Assembly: GCF_020360975.1 (NCBI RefSeq)
Contig: NW_025408676.1
Coordinates: forward strand, 1,240,001-1,304,000
Origin: Hirsutella rhossiliensis
Taxonomy: Eukaryota; Ascomycota; Sordariomycetes; Hypocreales; Ophiocordycipitaceae
Reading direction: 5' to 3'
DNA length: 64,000 nucleotides
The position numbers and the translations under genes were made by a program. The notes under the pieces are model-generated. The model was not told the DNA's origin. It ran no database searches and saw only the letters and a list, made by a program, of their open reading frames with translations. The first letter of the stretch is position 1. Every line of letters starts with the position of its first letter. Of this stretch, positions 11,330 to 24,079 are shown piece by piece.

Positions 11330-13982
11330 AAGGAGAGGTATACGCTATATATATATAAAAGGCTTAGGCTAAGGACTTAGTTACCTTAGTTTAGACTAAA
11401 CTAAAGTAAGGTAATTTTTAAGGATAGTACTAAACTATATATAATTTACTTACTATTAAGGGCCGTAAGAGCTAAAGCGTTATATAACCTAAGTATAATT
11501 AAACTAAAGCACCTTATAGTAATAGTAAGGGACTTTAATATTTATTACTTACTTTAGGATAAATATAATAGAACCTTAGATAGCGCGATATAACTTATAT
11601 AAGAGGCAATAAAATTATAACTTAAACTTACTACCTTAAGAGAGGAGTATATAAGATTTTTCTATAGCTAAAGAGATAGTACTATCGACCTAGCTTAGGT
11701 AATACTAAAGACTAGGATATAGTATACTAGGCCTAACCTAGACCTAACTAGGTTAGACTATATCCCTTAAACTATTATATTATAGGTTAATACTTAAGCC
11801 TAAGTACCTAAACCGGCCTTAAGGTAAAAAGAAGTAAAGGTAAAGCTAGTTAAAGCTAAGACTATATCTTAGCTAGGACTATACTAGCTAACGCTTTAAA
11901 CGCTTAAGGATATTAACTAGGACCTAGACTATATCTTTACTATTTTAGTATAAATCGCGATAGCTATAGTTCTATACTAAAGGGTAAGTATTACCTAAGG
12001 GTAATATATAGTTTACTTTAAAGGTAAGAAGGGTAATAAGAGAGGCTAAGAGGGTAAGGAGGAAGTATAAGTAGGAAAGGAGTAAGGCGAACTAAGTAGA
12101 CTTATATAAAGCGTCTATAGCTTAAAAGCGGACTATTTATAAAGCGAGGAGGGCCTATTAGCGCGAGTTCTTAAAGGAATTTAGCGCCGATAATACTAAG
12201 CTCTAGAATATAGAAAGGTAAGCTAGACTCTATAGTAGGCTACTATTAAAACCGACTTATATCCCGCTATTAGTTAAGGAGGGTAAGGACTAACTAATAG
12301 AAACCTTTAAAGGGAAGGCTTAAATATTAGCCGCTAAGTTCTTCTTATTAAAGGTAAGCACGACCTAAGGGCTACCCTAGCCTATAGCTAAAGCGACCTT
12401 TATAGTTAACTAATAGATCTAGCTAGCTAACGTTATAGTAGCGCTAAGTAAGATAGTAAGCTAGAAAGTAGTAGGCCTAAATAGTATCCCTTTAAGGTTT
12501 ATTAAGAAGTATAAACTAGCCTTAGTCTAGTAACTAGCTATAATCTTTAATACTTATACCTAACTTTTATATTTCTTAGAATAGTTTTATAATATAAACG
12601 TAGTAGTAATCTAATAGCTAGGTAAGAGGCTAGAAGCCTACTATATAGTAAGGGGATAGAGACTAATTTCCCTCCTACCTATAGTAGGGAAAGTACTTAA
12701 ATAGATACTAGCTTAAAAGATTATAAGAGTAGTAAAGGTAAATAATATCCTACTAAATAGATAAATAAGAAATAAAAGGGAGCGCTCTATAAAGGCAGCG
12801 ATCTTACTAGTAATAGAACTAGTATACGCGACCTAAGCTTAGAAGGGCATTATATTATTCTTATAGCTAAATATTAAGAGCGTATTTAATATAGTTAACT
12901 ATAATAAGCTTATAAGGGAACTAAGGCTTTAAGGATACCTTAGATAGCTTATAAGCTTAATATAAAGCTTTATAAGTAATAGAAGATCGACCTTTTACTT
13001 TAATAAAAGGACCTTAAAGCTAACTTAAGTATTAATAAGAGTCTTTTAAGGCTCCCTCTTATCCCCGATCCTATTTCTATACTATATAACCCCCTTATAT
13101 AAGAGCCTTAGTATAATATATAGTATTTACGCTATTAGCTTCGCCGACGATATAAATATAGTTAGTATTAGACCTAATAAGGTAATAACGGTAGTATACT
13201 TAAAGGAGGCTTAGAAGGTATACGTAGAGTAAGCGGCTAAGTTCGCGGTTACTTTTAAACTATCGAAGAGCGAGTTAATATACTTTATATAAAGGAGATA
13301 AGCAATAATAACGCCGGTCTACCTTAGGACTAATATAGTAATACCGGTCTAAGAGGCCTACTTACTAAGGGTTTAAGTATACTAGAAACTACGTTAAAAG
13401 GCATACCTAAAATAGCTCTAAGCGAAAATAAAGCGCTAAACTATAGCTTTAACTAGGCTTACGTTATCTATATAAGGCTATACCCTATAGCGCGCTAAGG
13501 AAGCCTATAGTAAGGTAATCCGGTCCTTAATCTCTTATATTATAGTTATATTCTATAAGATAACGCTTATAGAGGGGAAACTATATAGGATCGCGCGGAA
13601 CTTAGTATAGGACTAGTTATCTTACCTTTAAGTAGTAATAAGCGCTTACCGCGCGACCTTAGTTTACTAAGTAAAAGCGGAGGCGTAGGTGCCCTTAATT
13701 AACCTCTACCTAAACTAAAGAATAATAAATACCCTTTAAAGGTTAAAGGATTTAGGGCTCTTAAGCTAAATTTAACGCGTATTTAATATAGTCGCGGGTA
13801 TACTTAAGAAGAGGCGATACTAGAAAGTAAGTAGGCCCTTAGCGGCGCTACTACTTAGTAGGCCCCCCCTTATAGAGGAGATAAGGGGGGTCTAGAGCTA
13901 GATAGGATTAAACGACCTCTTAGATAAAGCTAGGTTATTCGAAAGGCTAAATAAGGAATAGGCCGCTTAATAGAACGCTAAG
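11330..13982 (+). pseudogene. LINE E ORF2 remnant: AP-like endonuclease and reverse transcriptase
   Basis: The endonuclease block reads RDFNIYY at 11528-11548, the eroded GDFN-H box of apurinic-type LINE endonucleases. The RT begins near 12650 (ISLLPIVGKVLK), followed by FLxLNIKSVFNIVNY near 12860 (LINE block with D-x-x-x-A-F), GSLLSPILFLYYI near 13050, and the catalytic box FADD at 13140-13151, intact because it holds no CpA or TpG. Near 13620-13710 is the post-RT segment ending VPLINLYLN, typical of fungal LINEs. The reading is cut at 13982 by F and resumes at 20041. The enzyme would nick DNA and prime reverse transcription at the target. Confidence 0.88.
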
Positions 13983-14550
13983 TCTTAAGGTATATAAGTA
14001 AAAGCGGAATTTTAGGTAATTAAGGAATTATATAAGACTATATAATAAAGGAGAAGAAGGAGTATAAAGTAGGACTTTTAATAGAATTTATTAGTAATAT
14101 ATTAGTATATAGAAGAGGTATTAAAGTTTATAATTCTCTATCTATCTACTAGTAGATATACTATCTTATATAGACGATTATAGCTAAACGGAAGAACCTT
14201 TTAAGACTAGATTTAGGCTGCCGTATAGCCCTAAGACTAGGGAATTCTATAATACCTTAAGTAAATCTAAAAGTATCTTAGTTCTACTAATATTCGTGTT
14301 TAAAGGAGGTTAGTTATACTAGTGTTCTTAAGAAGTCTTAGCTAGCATTCTAAGCTAGCTCTATTCCTTTAATTCTAAATTATACGATAACCGGCAACCT
14401 ATTTAATATATAATAATATATAAAATAATAAGCGATTCTTACTCTATAAGATAAGATTTTATCTATAATTAATATACTACTTATTAGCTTATATAATCGG
14501 GAGAGTATATTATAGCTGCTTTATTTATAGTAGGAACACCGTTCCTTATA
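13983..14550 (-). repeat. 3' LTR of F
   Basis: 568 bp, the same length as 19468-20035 and collinear with it; differences are mostly C/T and G/A. It ends gttccttata on the right. Confidence 0.94.
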
Positions 14551-14945
14551 GCCTCCCTTAAAGAGTAGATTTATATACTCTTTACTAATTTATTTATAGT
14601 AGTATATATATAAGGTAAAAACCTAATTTAGGAAAACTATTCTTATACCTTAATAGGATATATAGAAACCTATTCTTTCTAAGGAAAAATATTCCTTAGG
14701 TATATACTAATAGAAAAACCTATAGTAGGAAAAATCTATAGTTATAATAATTATTTATAGGATAACCTTATATAAGGTAAAACCTATTATTACTAGGAAA
14801 ATCTTAATAGATAAAAACCTAGTAAATATTTCTTTAGGAAACCTAAAAAGGAAAAACCTAGTAAGGGAAAGATATAGAAAGTATAAGAAATATCTAAAAA
14901 CCCCTTTTAATTACTTAGGAACTTATATTAAGGATAGACCGTCTT
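14551..14945 (-). other. F 3' untranslated region with polypurine tract
   Basis: On the minus strand this region carries repeated ggtttttcc-like motifs (for example near 14805, 14835 and 14850) like the G 3' UTR. It ends with aagggaggc at 14551-14559, the polypurine tract immediately before the 3' LTR. No coding sense is seen. Confidence 0.65.
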
Positions 14946-17900
14946 TAGATTTATAGAGTAATCTAGGTCTTAATTCCTTTATAAAAATATTAGCTATATT
15001 ATCTTTTAATTTAATATAAAAAACTCTAATTTCCCCTTCTCTTATACTAGTTTTAGTATAGTAATAGGCTAATCTTATATACTTAGACCTTTTATAAAAT
15101 TCCGGACTTTCTGCTAATTTAATAGTAGTAGTATTATCTATTAAAATAGGAGGTATAGTATTAAGAATCTTAATAAATAGATCCTTAGTAATATTTTTAA
15201 AAAGTATATTTAAATAAATAGCTTTTTTATTTACCTCCTTAAGGCTAATATACTCTACTTCGTAGGTAGAAAGGGCAACGGCTTTCTACTTAGAGTAAGC
15301 CTAGCTTATTATATTATTATATATATAAAAATAGTAACCGGAAAAGGATTTTCCGTCTATTAAATCCGACGCCTAGCTAGAGTCGGTAAAACCCTTTATA
15401 TATAGATAGGTAAAAGGGATATTATAATTATATTTAAGCTTTAGGCTAGGGAATTTATTTAAATATTTCTAAATTATATTTAAAGCCTTAAAATACGTTT
15501 AGTTAGGCTTAGCCGCGAATCTAGTATAGGAAATTATAGAATATAAGATATCTAGCCTAATAAATAAGGCTAAGTATAATAGAGATCCTATTTCTTTCTA
15601 AAATTATAATATATCTTCTTTAAAAGGTAATTCCTTTACTTTTATAAGCTTAAAGCCTACTATAGTAGGTAAATTTAAAGTTCTTAAACCTTCTTTATTA
15701 AATTCCTTTAATTTATTTAAGGTATAAATTTCTTAGGATATATATAGCTCTTTATTTTCTCGGTTTATTATAATATTTAGACCTAAGAAGTCTTTTATAT
15801 CTCCTAAGATAGTAAAATCTAGGAATTTAGATAATTCTTTAAATAATCTTTCTTCTATTATAGATTTAAAGGGCCCTACTATAAGAAAGTCGTCGACGTA
15901 AATTGCTAAGGCTATACTATAGTCCTTATTTATAAATACTCCTTTATTTATTAAAAGAGGAAGAAATCCGAGATTATTTAGTATAATTTTTAAATAATTA
16001 TACTAAAGCTTAGGACTGTATTCTAGGCTATATAATGCTTTCTTTAGATTTGCTTTAATTTAACCGGTTTTATATAGGTCTAGGAATTTAGTTAATTTAA
16101 TTCCTTTAGCTCTATAAGCTAATCTATATTTTAAATAATATTCTTTAAGAGCGTATTCTTTATAGCCTATAGGAAGATCGATATATACTTCGCTATTTAT
16201 ATCGGTATATATAAAGGCATTTATTATATCTATTTATAAAGCTTTAAATTTATAGATAATAGCTAAAATAAGTAGAATTCTAATAGATTTAAGTCTAGCT
16301 ATAGTCGAGAAGGTATCTAGGAAATCTAAGCTATAGATCTACTTAAATCCCTATATTATAAAACGGGCTTTATATTTTATTATATTATTTTAACTATCCT
16401 TCTTAATAGTATAGACCTAGCGGCCTCTTATAGCCTCCTTATCCTTAGGGAGGTAGGAAAATTCCTAAGTTTTATATTTAATTAGCTAGCTAATTTCCTT
16501 AATTATAGCTTCTTTTTAAAATATAACTTTAGGGTTATTTATTGCCTATTTATAGGTCTTTAGAATTTTTAGATCCTAATTTTCTATACTAGCTAGAATT
16601 AACTCTATAAAATCGTAGTTTAGAAATAAATTAACGTTAAGGTATTCGATATAGTTAGAATCGAACCCTTCTAGCTTCTTAGGTAATTCTACTACTATTT
16701 TACTAGTAGTAGGAATAGGATTATTATTTAGAGACTCTTCTTTTATAGAGGGTAAGGGACTTTTATCTCTAGGTTCTTTAATAGCTTCCTTTATAGGGAT
16801 ATAGCTTTCTAGCTTATTTTTATTTAAAATAAAATTAAAATTAAAGGTATTATTACTACTAGAAATTTCTAGACTTTTTATAAATTTATTTTCTAGTATA
16901 GTAATATCTCTAAAGATAGTAATCTTTCTCTTAGTAAAATCCTAGATTTTATATATATTTTCTAAATAGCTTACTATTATTCCCTTAAAAGCTTTATTAT
17001 CTAGCTTATCTTTAAGGTCTTTATTCTTATAATATATAAGTCTTCCGAAGGTCTTAATTTTATTTAAGGTCTTAAAGGGTAGTATTATATTATCCCTCTT
17101 TTCTATAAGACTTTTAAATCCTATCGTAGAATACGGTTATTTATTATATAAATAAGTAGCTATTAAAACAGCTTCTCCCTATAGATATTTAAGAAGCATA
17201 GTAGTAAATAAAAGAGCTCGTACTTTTTCTAATATAGTACGATTTATTCTTTTTATTCTACTATTAGATTCCGGCGTCCTAGGAGGACTAGAATTAAAGG
17301 TAATTCCTTCTTTTTCGTAATAAAGCTTTATTTTATATATAAATTCTTTAGCATTATTAGAAAATGCTTCTCTAATCCTAGTATTTTTAGGGTTATTTTC
17401 TACCTTATTTTTAAATTCTAGGAACCTATCTAGAGCTTCTCCCTTTTTTCGAAGAAGGTATATTTCTAGATATTAGGTTCCTATATCTAGGAAAGAAATA
17501 TAATAGTAATATTTATTATAAGTAGGCACTTTAATTAGCCCTTAAATATCTAATACTATTTTTTCTAAATAAGAATAAGACTTATACGAAGGTTATTTAT
17601 TAACCTTATTCGTTGCTTTAGCTCTAATATATATTTCGTATTACCTTATTTTATTTTCCTTTTCTAGAAGTATTTATATATCCTTATTATATCTTTTTAA
17701 TATTTCTAAAATAGCCCTACTATTTATATACCCTAAGCGTAAGTGCTAAGTATAAAAATCTATATCCTTTGCCTTTAAAGATATAATAAGGATTAATTAG
17801 CTTTCTAATAAAGGTTCTATAGGAATATAATATAATTTATTTCTAAGAAATCCTTTAGTAAGGACCTTAGCCTTATTATTTAATAAAAGGACTTTATTTG

Positions 17901-19445
17901 CTCTTATTAAGGCATAGGTATTATTAAAATAAGATTAAGATAGTATATTTACCCTTAATTTAGGTATATAAAAGCAGTCTTAAAGGATATACCTTTTACT
18001 ATTATACGGGAACTTAAATACTAAGTCCCCCTTTCCTTTTACTAATATAAAGGAAGCTTTTCCCTAGTAAACTTTAGACTTAATTTCTTTATAGTTAATA
18101 AGGAAATTTTTATTCGATACTATATACCTAGTAGCTCCGGTATTATAAATAAAATTAAAGATCCTTTTATTCTTATAACTAGGAAATCCTCCTTCTCTTA
18201 CCTTTAAAACTAATTCCTTTATTCTAGGAATCGAGGCTTTTAGAGGTCCTAAAAGAGAGTCTTTATTAGCTTCTACTATAGGGGTATTTATAGATATTAA
18301 AATTACCTCTAAATCCTTAGACGTTTATATAGGGGTCGGAGCCCTAGAAAGGTCTATAAGGTCGATATCTAGGTTTATATTTTCTTATAAAGCTATATTT
18401 AAAACCTTATTACTATCGTCTAAATTAGACTCTAGCTCTATAATTCGAGCCTTCCTTCTTTTATTAGTAGTAGAAATACTACTAAAAGGGGATTTCTTCT
18501 TAAAAGAAGAAGATAAAGAAGAAGATTTTCTCTTCTTAGAAATTCGAGTCCTATTATCCTTTTTTCCTTTATTTAAAACCTAATAAGTAGGAGCCTTATT
18601 TAGGTATAATTTATAGTAATTTACTATAAAATACCCTGGTTTTTTATATTCCTTATAATAAGGAGTATCCGTAGAATTTCTATAGGATTTCTAAGGCTTC
18701 CTTTATATTAAGAAGGCTTTCTCTAAAGATTTATCTATATACTTTATTCTTCTAGCTTTATTTAAAAGACTAGCTATTATAGCTTCGAGGGTAAACGCTA
18801 TAGAATTATACTTAAGGCTCTATATAATATTTATAATATAGCTTCTAAATTCCTTATTAAGGTAATTAAGAATCTATACTATAAGGATAACTTTTAGAAT
18901 TTCTATATTATAGGATTTTAAATCCTTATAGATTTCTTTTACCTTATAAAGGTATTTCTCTAAATTAGGGCCTAAGGGACTAAGATTAAAGAGCTACTTT
19001 ATAAGTAAATAATTCGACGAGAAATTCGACGGATTATATAGCTTTATAAGCCTATCCTAAGCAGCTTTAGCATTTATTGAATACTTAATTTATATTAAAG
19101 GGCTATCTTCGACTTAAAGAAAAATCTAGGATAAAGCTTCTATAGTCTTTATATAATTTTCTTACTCTAAGGTAGCGATAAGCTTTTCCTTAGTAAGGAT
19201 AGCTCTTATCCTTATAGTCTAAAGAGTATAATTTAAATTTCCCTTAAGTCTAGAGAATTTATATTCTTTCTATCTACTTATTTTATATAAATTTAGTATT
19301 ATTTTATTTATAGGGATCGAGAAGTCTAAACGGGAGTTTAAGAGTATAGGAAGGTAAAAGAAGTTAAGGGGAATTTCGAAAGGAATTTTAATTAAATATT
19401 TCGACAAGGAATTTTAAAGGTATAAGTTAATTTCCTAGCTTAAAA
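14946..19445 (-). pseudogene. F gag-pol polyprotein remnant
   Basis: Minus-strand copia polyprotein. A gag zinc knuckle is at about 18611-18660 (YYKEYKKPGYFIVNYY, Cys turned to Tyr). Integrase lies around 16950-17700, with the segment TMLLKYL.GEAVLIATYLYN near 17150-17230. RT keeps its catalytic box YVDD at 15889-15900, followed by FLIVGPF. RNase H shows GFTDSS.ASDLI near 15360-15400. All breaks seen are TAA/TAG or short indels. The gag start cannot be assigned because ATG is absent. Confidence 0.87.
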
Positions 19446-19452
19446 GGAGTAA

Positions 19453-19467
19453 GCTAGGCTTATAACC
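19453..19467 (-). promoter_or_regulatory. Primer-binding site of F (initiator tRNA-Met half-tRNA type)
   Basis: The minus strand reads ggttataagcctagc immediately after the 5' LTR. With one TpG to TpA and one CpA to TpA change reversed, this is fully complementary to 15 nt of a eukaryotic initiator tRNA-Met anticodon stem-loop. It agrees with the equivalent site in C1, C2 and C3. Confidence 0.7.
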
Positions 19468-20035
19468 TCGTAAGGTATATAAGTAAAAGCGGAATTTTAG
19501 GAAATTAAAGAATTATATAAGACTATATAATAGAGGGGAAGAAGGATTATAAGGTAGGACTTTTAATAGAATTTATTAGTAATATATTAGTATATAAAAG
19601 AGGTATTAAAGTTTATAATTCTCTATCTATTTACTAGCGGATATACTATCTTATATAGACGATTATAGCTAAACGGAAGAACCTTTCGGGACTAGATTTA
19701 GGCTACTATATAGCCTTAAGACTAAGGAATTCTATAATACCTTAAGTAAATCTAGAAGTATCTTAGTTCTACTAATATTTATATTTAAAAGAGGTTAGTC
19801 GTGCCGGTGTTCTTAAGAGGTCTTAGCTAGTATTCTAAGCTAGCTCTATTCCTTCGATTCCTAATTATACGATAACCGGCAACCCGTTTAATATATAATA
19901 ATATATAAAATAATAAGCGATTCTTACTTTATAAGATAAGATTTTATCTATAATTAATATACTACTTATTAGCTTATATAATTAGGAGAGTATATTATAG
20001 CTGCTTTATTTATAGTAGGAACACCGTTCCTTATA
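19468..20035 (-). repeat. 5' LTR of F
   Basis: 568 bp, partner of 13983-14550. It begins tcgtaaggtatataag and ends gttccttata, next to TSD ctaag at 20036-20040. Confidence 0.94.
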
Positions 20036-20040
20036 CTAAG

Positions 20041-20480
20041 GAAAACGTAATTTAATAATACTAAACTACCCTTTACCCCGCTAACCTCTTACTATAGTTC
20101 GATAAGGTAATAATGCTAGACTATTATAAGGGCCTCCTTAAGTATATTAGCACGGTAATTACTTAGATATATATAAGAAAGATCGGGCTTAATAACTTCC
20201 TCTTTAATTAATAGGTCCTTAGTATAGTCTTACTAATATATACTTATAAATAAAAATAAGATACTATCTACTACGCGATAATTAACTATCTATTAATAGA
20301 GAAGGTAAGAAAGTCCTTCTTAATATAGGCCTAGGATATAAGTAATATAAGAGCGGGCCTTTAAAGGAAAAAGATAGCGGCGCCGCTAGTATAATAGTTC
20401 CTTTACTTAAGTAGGCTCTATTAGTTCGACCTAGCCTAGAGGCTATATATAGATATACTAAATAATAGGGCCGGGGCCGC
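20041..20480 (+). pseudogene. LINE E ORF2 C-terminal part after F
   Basis: Continuation of ORF2 beyond the F insertion; the ctaag TSD joins the two halves. KIGLNNFLFN near 20180-20210 matches the segment just before the C-terminal cysteine/histidine domain of fungal LINE ORF2 proteins. The last recognisable coding residues are near 20420-20440. The exact stop cannot be placed because every Gln and Trp codon reads as a stop. Confidence 0.7.
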
Positions 20481-22112
20481 GCTAAAGATAAAGCGGCCTT
20501 AAACTAAGACTACCTTAGCTAACTACCTCTTTTATTAAGGCGACCTAAGAAAGGAAGAAAACTTACGATAATAGGTCTATAGTATTAACTAAATTAGACC
20601 TAGACTAAGTATAAACCTCGCCGCTTAAACTATAAACTAAATAGAACTAATATAACTTAACCGAGCTAGCTTTAATAGCTATAGAATAAGACCTACTACT
20701 AAAAGACTATAACTAAATAAGACCTAACTTAAAACTAAACTAAGATAGAGCTAATAACTAGCCTTAAACTATAACCTTAACCTAACTTATTAGTAGTAAT
20801 ATCTACTTTATTATCGTAGTAGGAATAATAAGACCCCCTTAAGGTAGTACGTAAGGTATAAAAAGGAGTAATATAAGACTTATAAGGAGTATAGGGACTA
20901 TTACTACTATAAGAAGCTTAATAATAACTAACTAGGCTTAACCTTAAACCTAAATTAAAGCTAGTTTAGATAGCTAGCTTATAAGATAAAGTAATAACTA
21001 GGGTCTATACTAAGGTAAGACCTATACTAGCGTTAGCGCGGAGGCGTTCGCTATAGCCTATACTATAACTATAGATCTAATTAAGGTTAAGACTAATAAT
21101 AATCTTAGCTAGGACTAAACCGCAATAGCTATAAAGACGCTATTAAATAAAGTTAGGAGCGTTAGTAAGGTCGGTAAGTAACGTAAGATAAGGGCGCTTT
21201 AAGGTAGGCTTAGTACTAAGAGAACTACTAAGCTAAGACTTAGCGTTAAAGATAAGGGGGGGTAACGCGGTAGTCTCTTATATTAGCTTTAAGATAACTA
21301 TAGGTATAGTAATAGTAGCGGACTCCTTAACCTTAGCCTTAAATAAACCCTTAGATATAATAGCTACCTTACCCTTACTTTTACCTTTACCTTTCCCTTT
21401 ATTAAAAGGGGCTAAGGCTAGATTAAGCTTAGTAAGGTTAAAACTACTACCCTTACTATTATAGTTATTACTAGTAATAAGATAGAAATAGTTAGTAAGA
21501 TCGTTAACTATTATAAAAGTCTTTTAAGTAATTAAGAGTAACTTAGGCCTAACCTAAGCTAGGGTCTTAATAATATTACTAAACTCTCTTAAGTACTTTT
21601 TTAAGGACTTATATATATAGTAGGTATTATTTATAAAATAAGTAAAAGCTAAGGTAAGAGTCTTAATATTTTTAGTAACTATAGCTAAACTAAAGATAGA
21701 CTTACTTAACGCGCTATTACCTTTAGCGGTAAGGGCCTTCTAACTAGTATATATATAAGTTTCTAGAATAATATAGTAAAAGCGCTCTTATACTAAGCCC
21801 TTTATAAGGGAGGGGCTATCGACCTTAGACTATACTTAGTAGAAGGTATAAGCGGCCTCTTTACCTTTAAAGGTAATTTAAAACTTAAATTAATACTAAA
21901 CTTAAACTATACTATAGTAAGGCGGGGTTACTTACTTAGTAATAAAACTAGTTAGAGTTAGCGTAAGCGATATATACTTTAGCCTTTATAGCTAGTAAAG
22001 TTAGTAAAAAGTATTAAAAGTAAGACCGACTTAAGATAAGACTAAGACTAATACTTATAAGACTAGTTTTAATAGCTAGTAAAGGACTTATAAGTAAGCT
22101 TATTAGTAAGGC
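20481..22112 (+). other. LINE E 3' region, left of A; holds an antisense reading frame
   Basis: No sense-strand domain is recognised after ORF2. From about 20907 the region is duplicated, inverted, in D2 (to 48175). The minus strand reads as a protein over about 21000-21990, listed separately. The region ends at TSD aaggc (22108-22112), where gypsy A inserted, and the LINE resumes at 36935. Confidence 0.7.
21000..21990 (-). pseudogene. Antisense reading frame in LINE E 3' region (unrecognised protein)
   Basis: On the minus strand this region reads as one long frame broken only by TAA/TAG. The equivalent in D2 (plus strand, about 47190-48166) is better preserved. Shared features include an Ala/Leu/Phe-rich helical part, a Lys-Gly repeat (KGKGKGKGKA in D2) and the segment RLYSY.GLVLA near the downstream end. 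I do not recognise the family. It may be an antisense gene of the LINE, captured host sequence, or an older element embedded in the LINE ancestor. Frame conservation in two copies argues against chance. Confidence 0.5.
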
Positions 22113-22298
22113 TATAAGAGTCTTTAACTATTATAGGTAATAGGCTTAGGCCGCGGCCTAAGCCGTATAGTTACGTATAAAGGGCCGGATCTTACAAGTA
22201 TAAGGGCGGGCTAGCTATATATAAAAGAGCTCTATATAGCTTATTAATATTATCCTATAAACGGCACCTACGTATACGCCTCTACCTACTCCGTAATA
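22113..22298 (+). repeat. 5' LTR of A (186 bp)
   Basis: Same length as 36744-36929 and nearly identical. It begins tataagagtc and ends ccgtaata. The GC-rich palindromic core taggccgcggccta is present in both copies. Confidence 0.95.
22220..22227 (+). promoter_or_regulatory. TATA-like box in A 5' LTR
   Basis: tataaaag followed by agctctatatagc, placed about 80 bp before the LTR end. The identical motif occurs in the 3' LTR at 36851-36858. It is probably the core promoter, but is not proven. Confidence 0.4.
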
Positions 22299-22319
22299 GT
22301 ATAAGCTATTAACTAATAG

Positions 22320-23540
22320 ATCTAATAGATATCTCCCTAGAAAGGGTGCCGCTTCCTTAAGGGAGTACCCCGCTACCCCTTAGGCGGATAGGAAGTATTA
22401 TAGCTATCCTAGAAGCGATTAGAAGCGCGACGGCTAGCGAGAAGAATAAGGTTCTCGCTATACTAAGGGAGCTATCTACGAGACTAGCGTTAACCCCTAC
22501 GACCTTAGTAATACCGGTTACGGCGGCGGCACTACCGATATAGAAGCCGCTTCCTTAGCTAACTTAGGACGGTAAGCCTAAGTCCTTTTACTTCTTCCTT
22601 AGCCGGCTATAGACGAAGTTTATAATAAACGAGAAATAGGGCCTAAATAGCTATCGTAATATAGCGTAGTATTCGCTCCTCTATATACTATTAAAGCCCT
22701 AGATATAGCGGATCTCCGGATTCTAGGATAAGGGCGGCCCTAGAGGCAGACGCGACCTATAGGACTTCTTCTAATACCTTATATATACGTTCGGCAACGT
22801 ATAGGAGCGGGAGAAAGCGTAGGATAGGCTATAGACCCTTAAGTAAAGGGACAGGCAAACCTTTAGCGAATTCCTCCCCGACTTCGAAGAGACGCTCTTA
22901 CGAGTAGCGGGAACCACGGTATAGGAAGATAGCGCGAAGCTTATATAGTTACGGAACTCGATTACGCCGGCCCTACGGGAGCTACTTATCCCCGTAATTA
23001 TACCTACTAACTATAGCGAGTACGTAAGCTAGTTAATAAAGGTAGTATAGGGCTACGAGTAGACGCCGCGTTTCTAGAAGCTTTATAAGCGCACGTAGTA
23101 TAGCGGTAATAGGATTACCGCCCCTTTATAAGAGGAATAGCCGACTATCGACACTAACGGAGATACCTTAATATCGGCTACCCGCACGGACCGAGCTAAA
23201 CGTAGTAGGAAGTCGTCTTTAAATATCCCTTATACTATCCCGCTCTCTAAGTAGCGGGCGAAGTAGGTAACGAGCGAGGAAATTAGGAAAAGGAAGGCTA
23301 ACGGCCGCTGCCTACGTTACGGCGCGTCTATATACTTTATATTAAAATGCCCCTTCCTTTTAGCTAAGCGGCCTATAGTAGTTTAAGTAGCGAAGATAGA
23401 ACCGCTCCTTGCCTTAAATAACGAAAAGGACTCCGCTCCCTTAGGCCCGGAGGAAAAAGAGTAGCTCTAGAGTAAAGACGGGCTCCGGAGCCCTAATTAC
23501 TAGCACTAGTAAAGGAGAAGGAGGAATTATCCGCCTATAT
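22320..23540 (+). pseudogene. A gag remnant with zinc knuckle
   Basis: Plus-strand region between the 5' LTR and the protease. A zinc-knuckle pattern is seen near 23310-23355 (RCLRYGASIYFILKCP), in which the second Cys and the His have become Tyr while two Cys codons survive. It is GC-richer than most of the window because many CpG sites remain, although CpA and TpG are gone. Gag would form the particle and bind RNA. The start is undefined because ATG codons are lost. Confidence 0.7.
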
Positions 23541-24074
23541 AAAAGAGGAGCCTACTTTAATATAGGTTATAGTTAATAACTCCTTGCCCGTCGCCGCCCT
23601 TATAGACGAGGGCTGCTAGTGCTACGCCGTAGTTAACGAGGCGCTTATACGAGAGATATAAGTACCGGTAGAAAAGATCGCCTTAAGGCGAGTAAAGGGC
23701 GCCTTAGGCGTAATAGAGGGTATAGTAATTAGGGGTATTATATAGCTAGCTATAGAGGTCGATAGTTACTATAAGCTTATCGTAGCCTATATAATCCCCT
23801 AACTAGAGTGTCCCTTAATCCTTAGGAAACCCTAGTTATTATATATAGAGTTATACTCGGTTTTATACTAAAAGAAGCTATAGTTTAGGCCTATATAACG
23901 GTAGGTCCGCTACGACGACGGTTCTATAGGCGTAGGACTAAGCGTACGAGCTTTATACTTAGTATAAGAAGTCCTTACCTCTATCTTTATAGGAACCGTG
24001 CGATAGTTAGAGCGGGAGGAAGGCTAGGTAGCGGCTAACGCAGCGGTCTACGTAGTTAGCCTAGCGGATATCGA
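23541..24074 (+). pseudogene. A aspartic protease and start of pol, cut by B1
   Basis: The frame NNSLPVAALIDEGC near 23577-23615 has the layout of a retroviral-type aspartic protease. The active-site triplet reads DEG where DSG or DTG is usual. The reading continues to 24074, is interrupted by B1 (TSD taagg) and resumes at 31935. Confidence 0.68.
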
Positions 24075-24079
24075 TAAGG

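Larger units (their letters stand above)
13978..20040 (-). mobile_element. Ty1/copia element F, minus strand, with 5-bp TSD ctaag
   Basis: Complete copia element (13983-20035) between TSD copies ctaag at 13978-13982 and 20036-20040. It has two 568-bp LTRs, a primer-binding site next to the right LTR and a polypurine tract next to the left one, so it is read on the minus strand. It splits ORF2 of LINE E. The internal region encodes gag, integrase, RT and RNase H in copia order. Confidence 0.95.
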
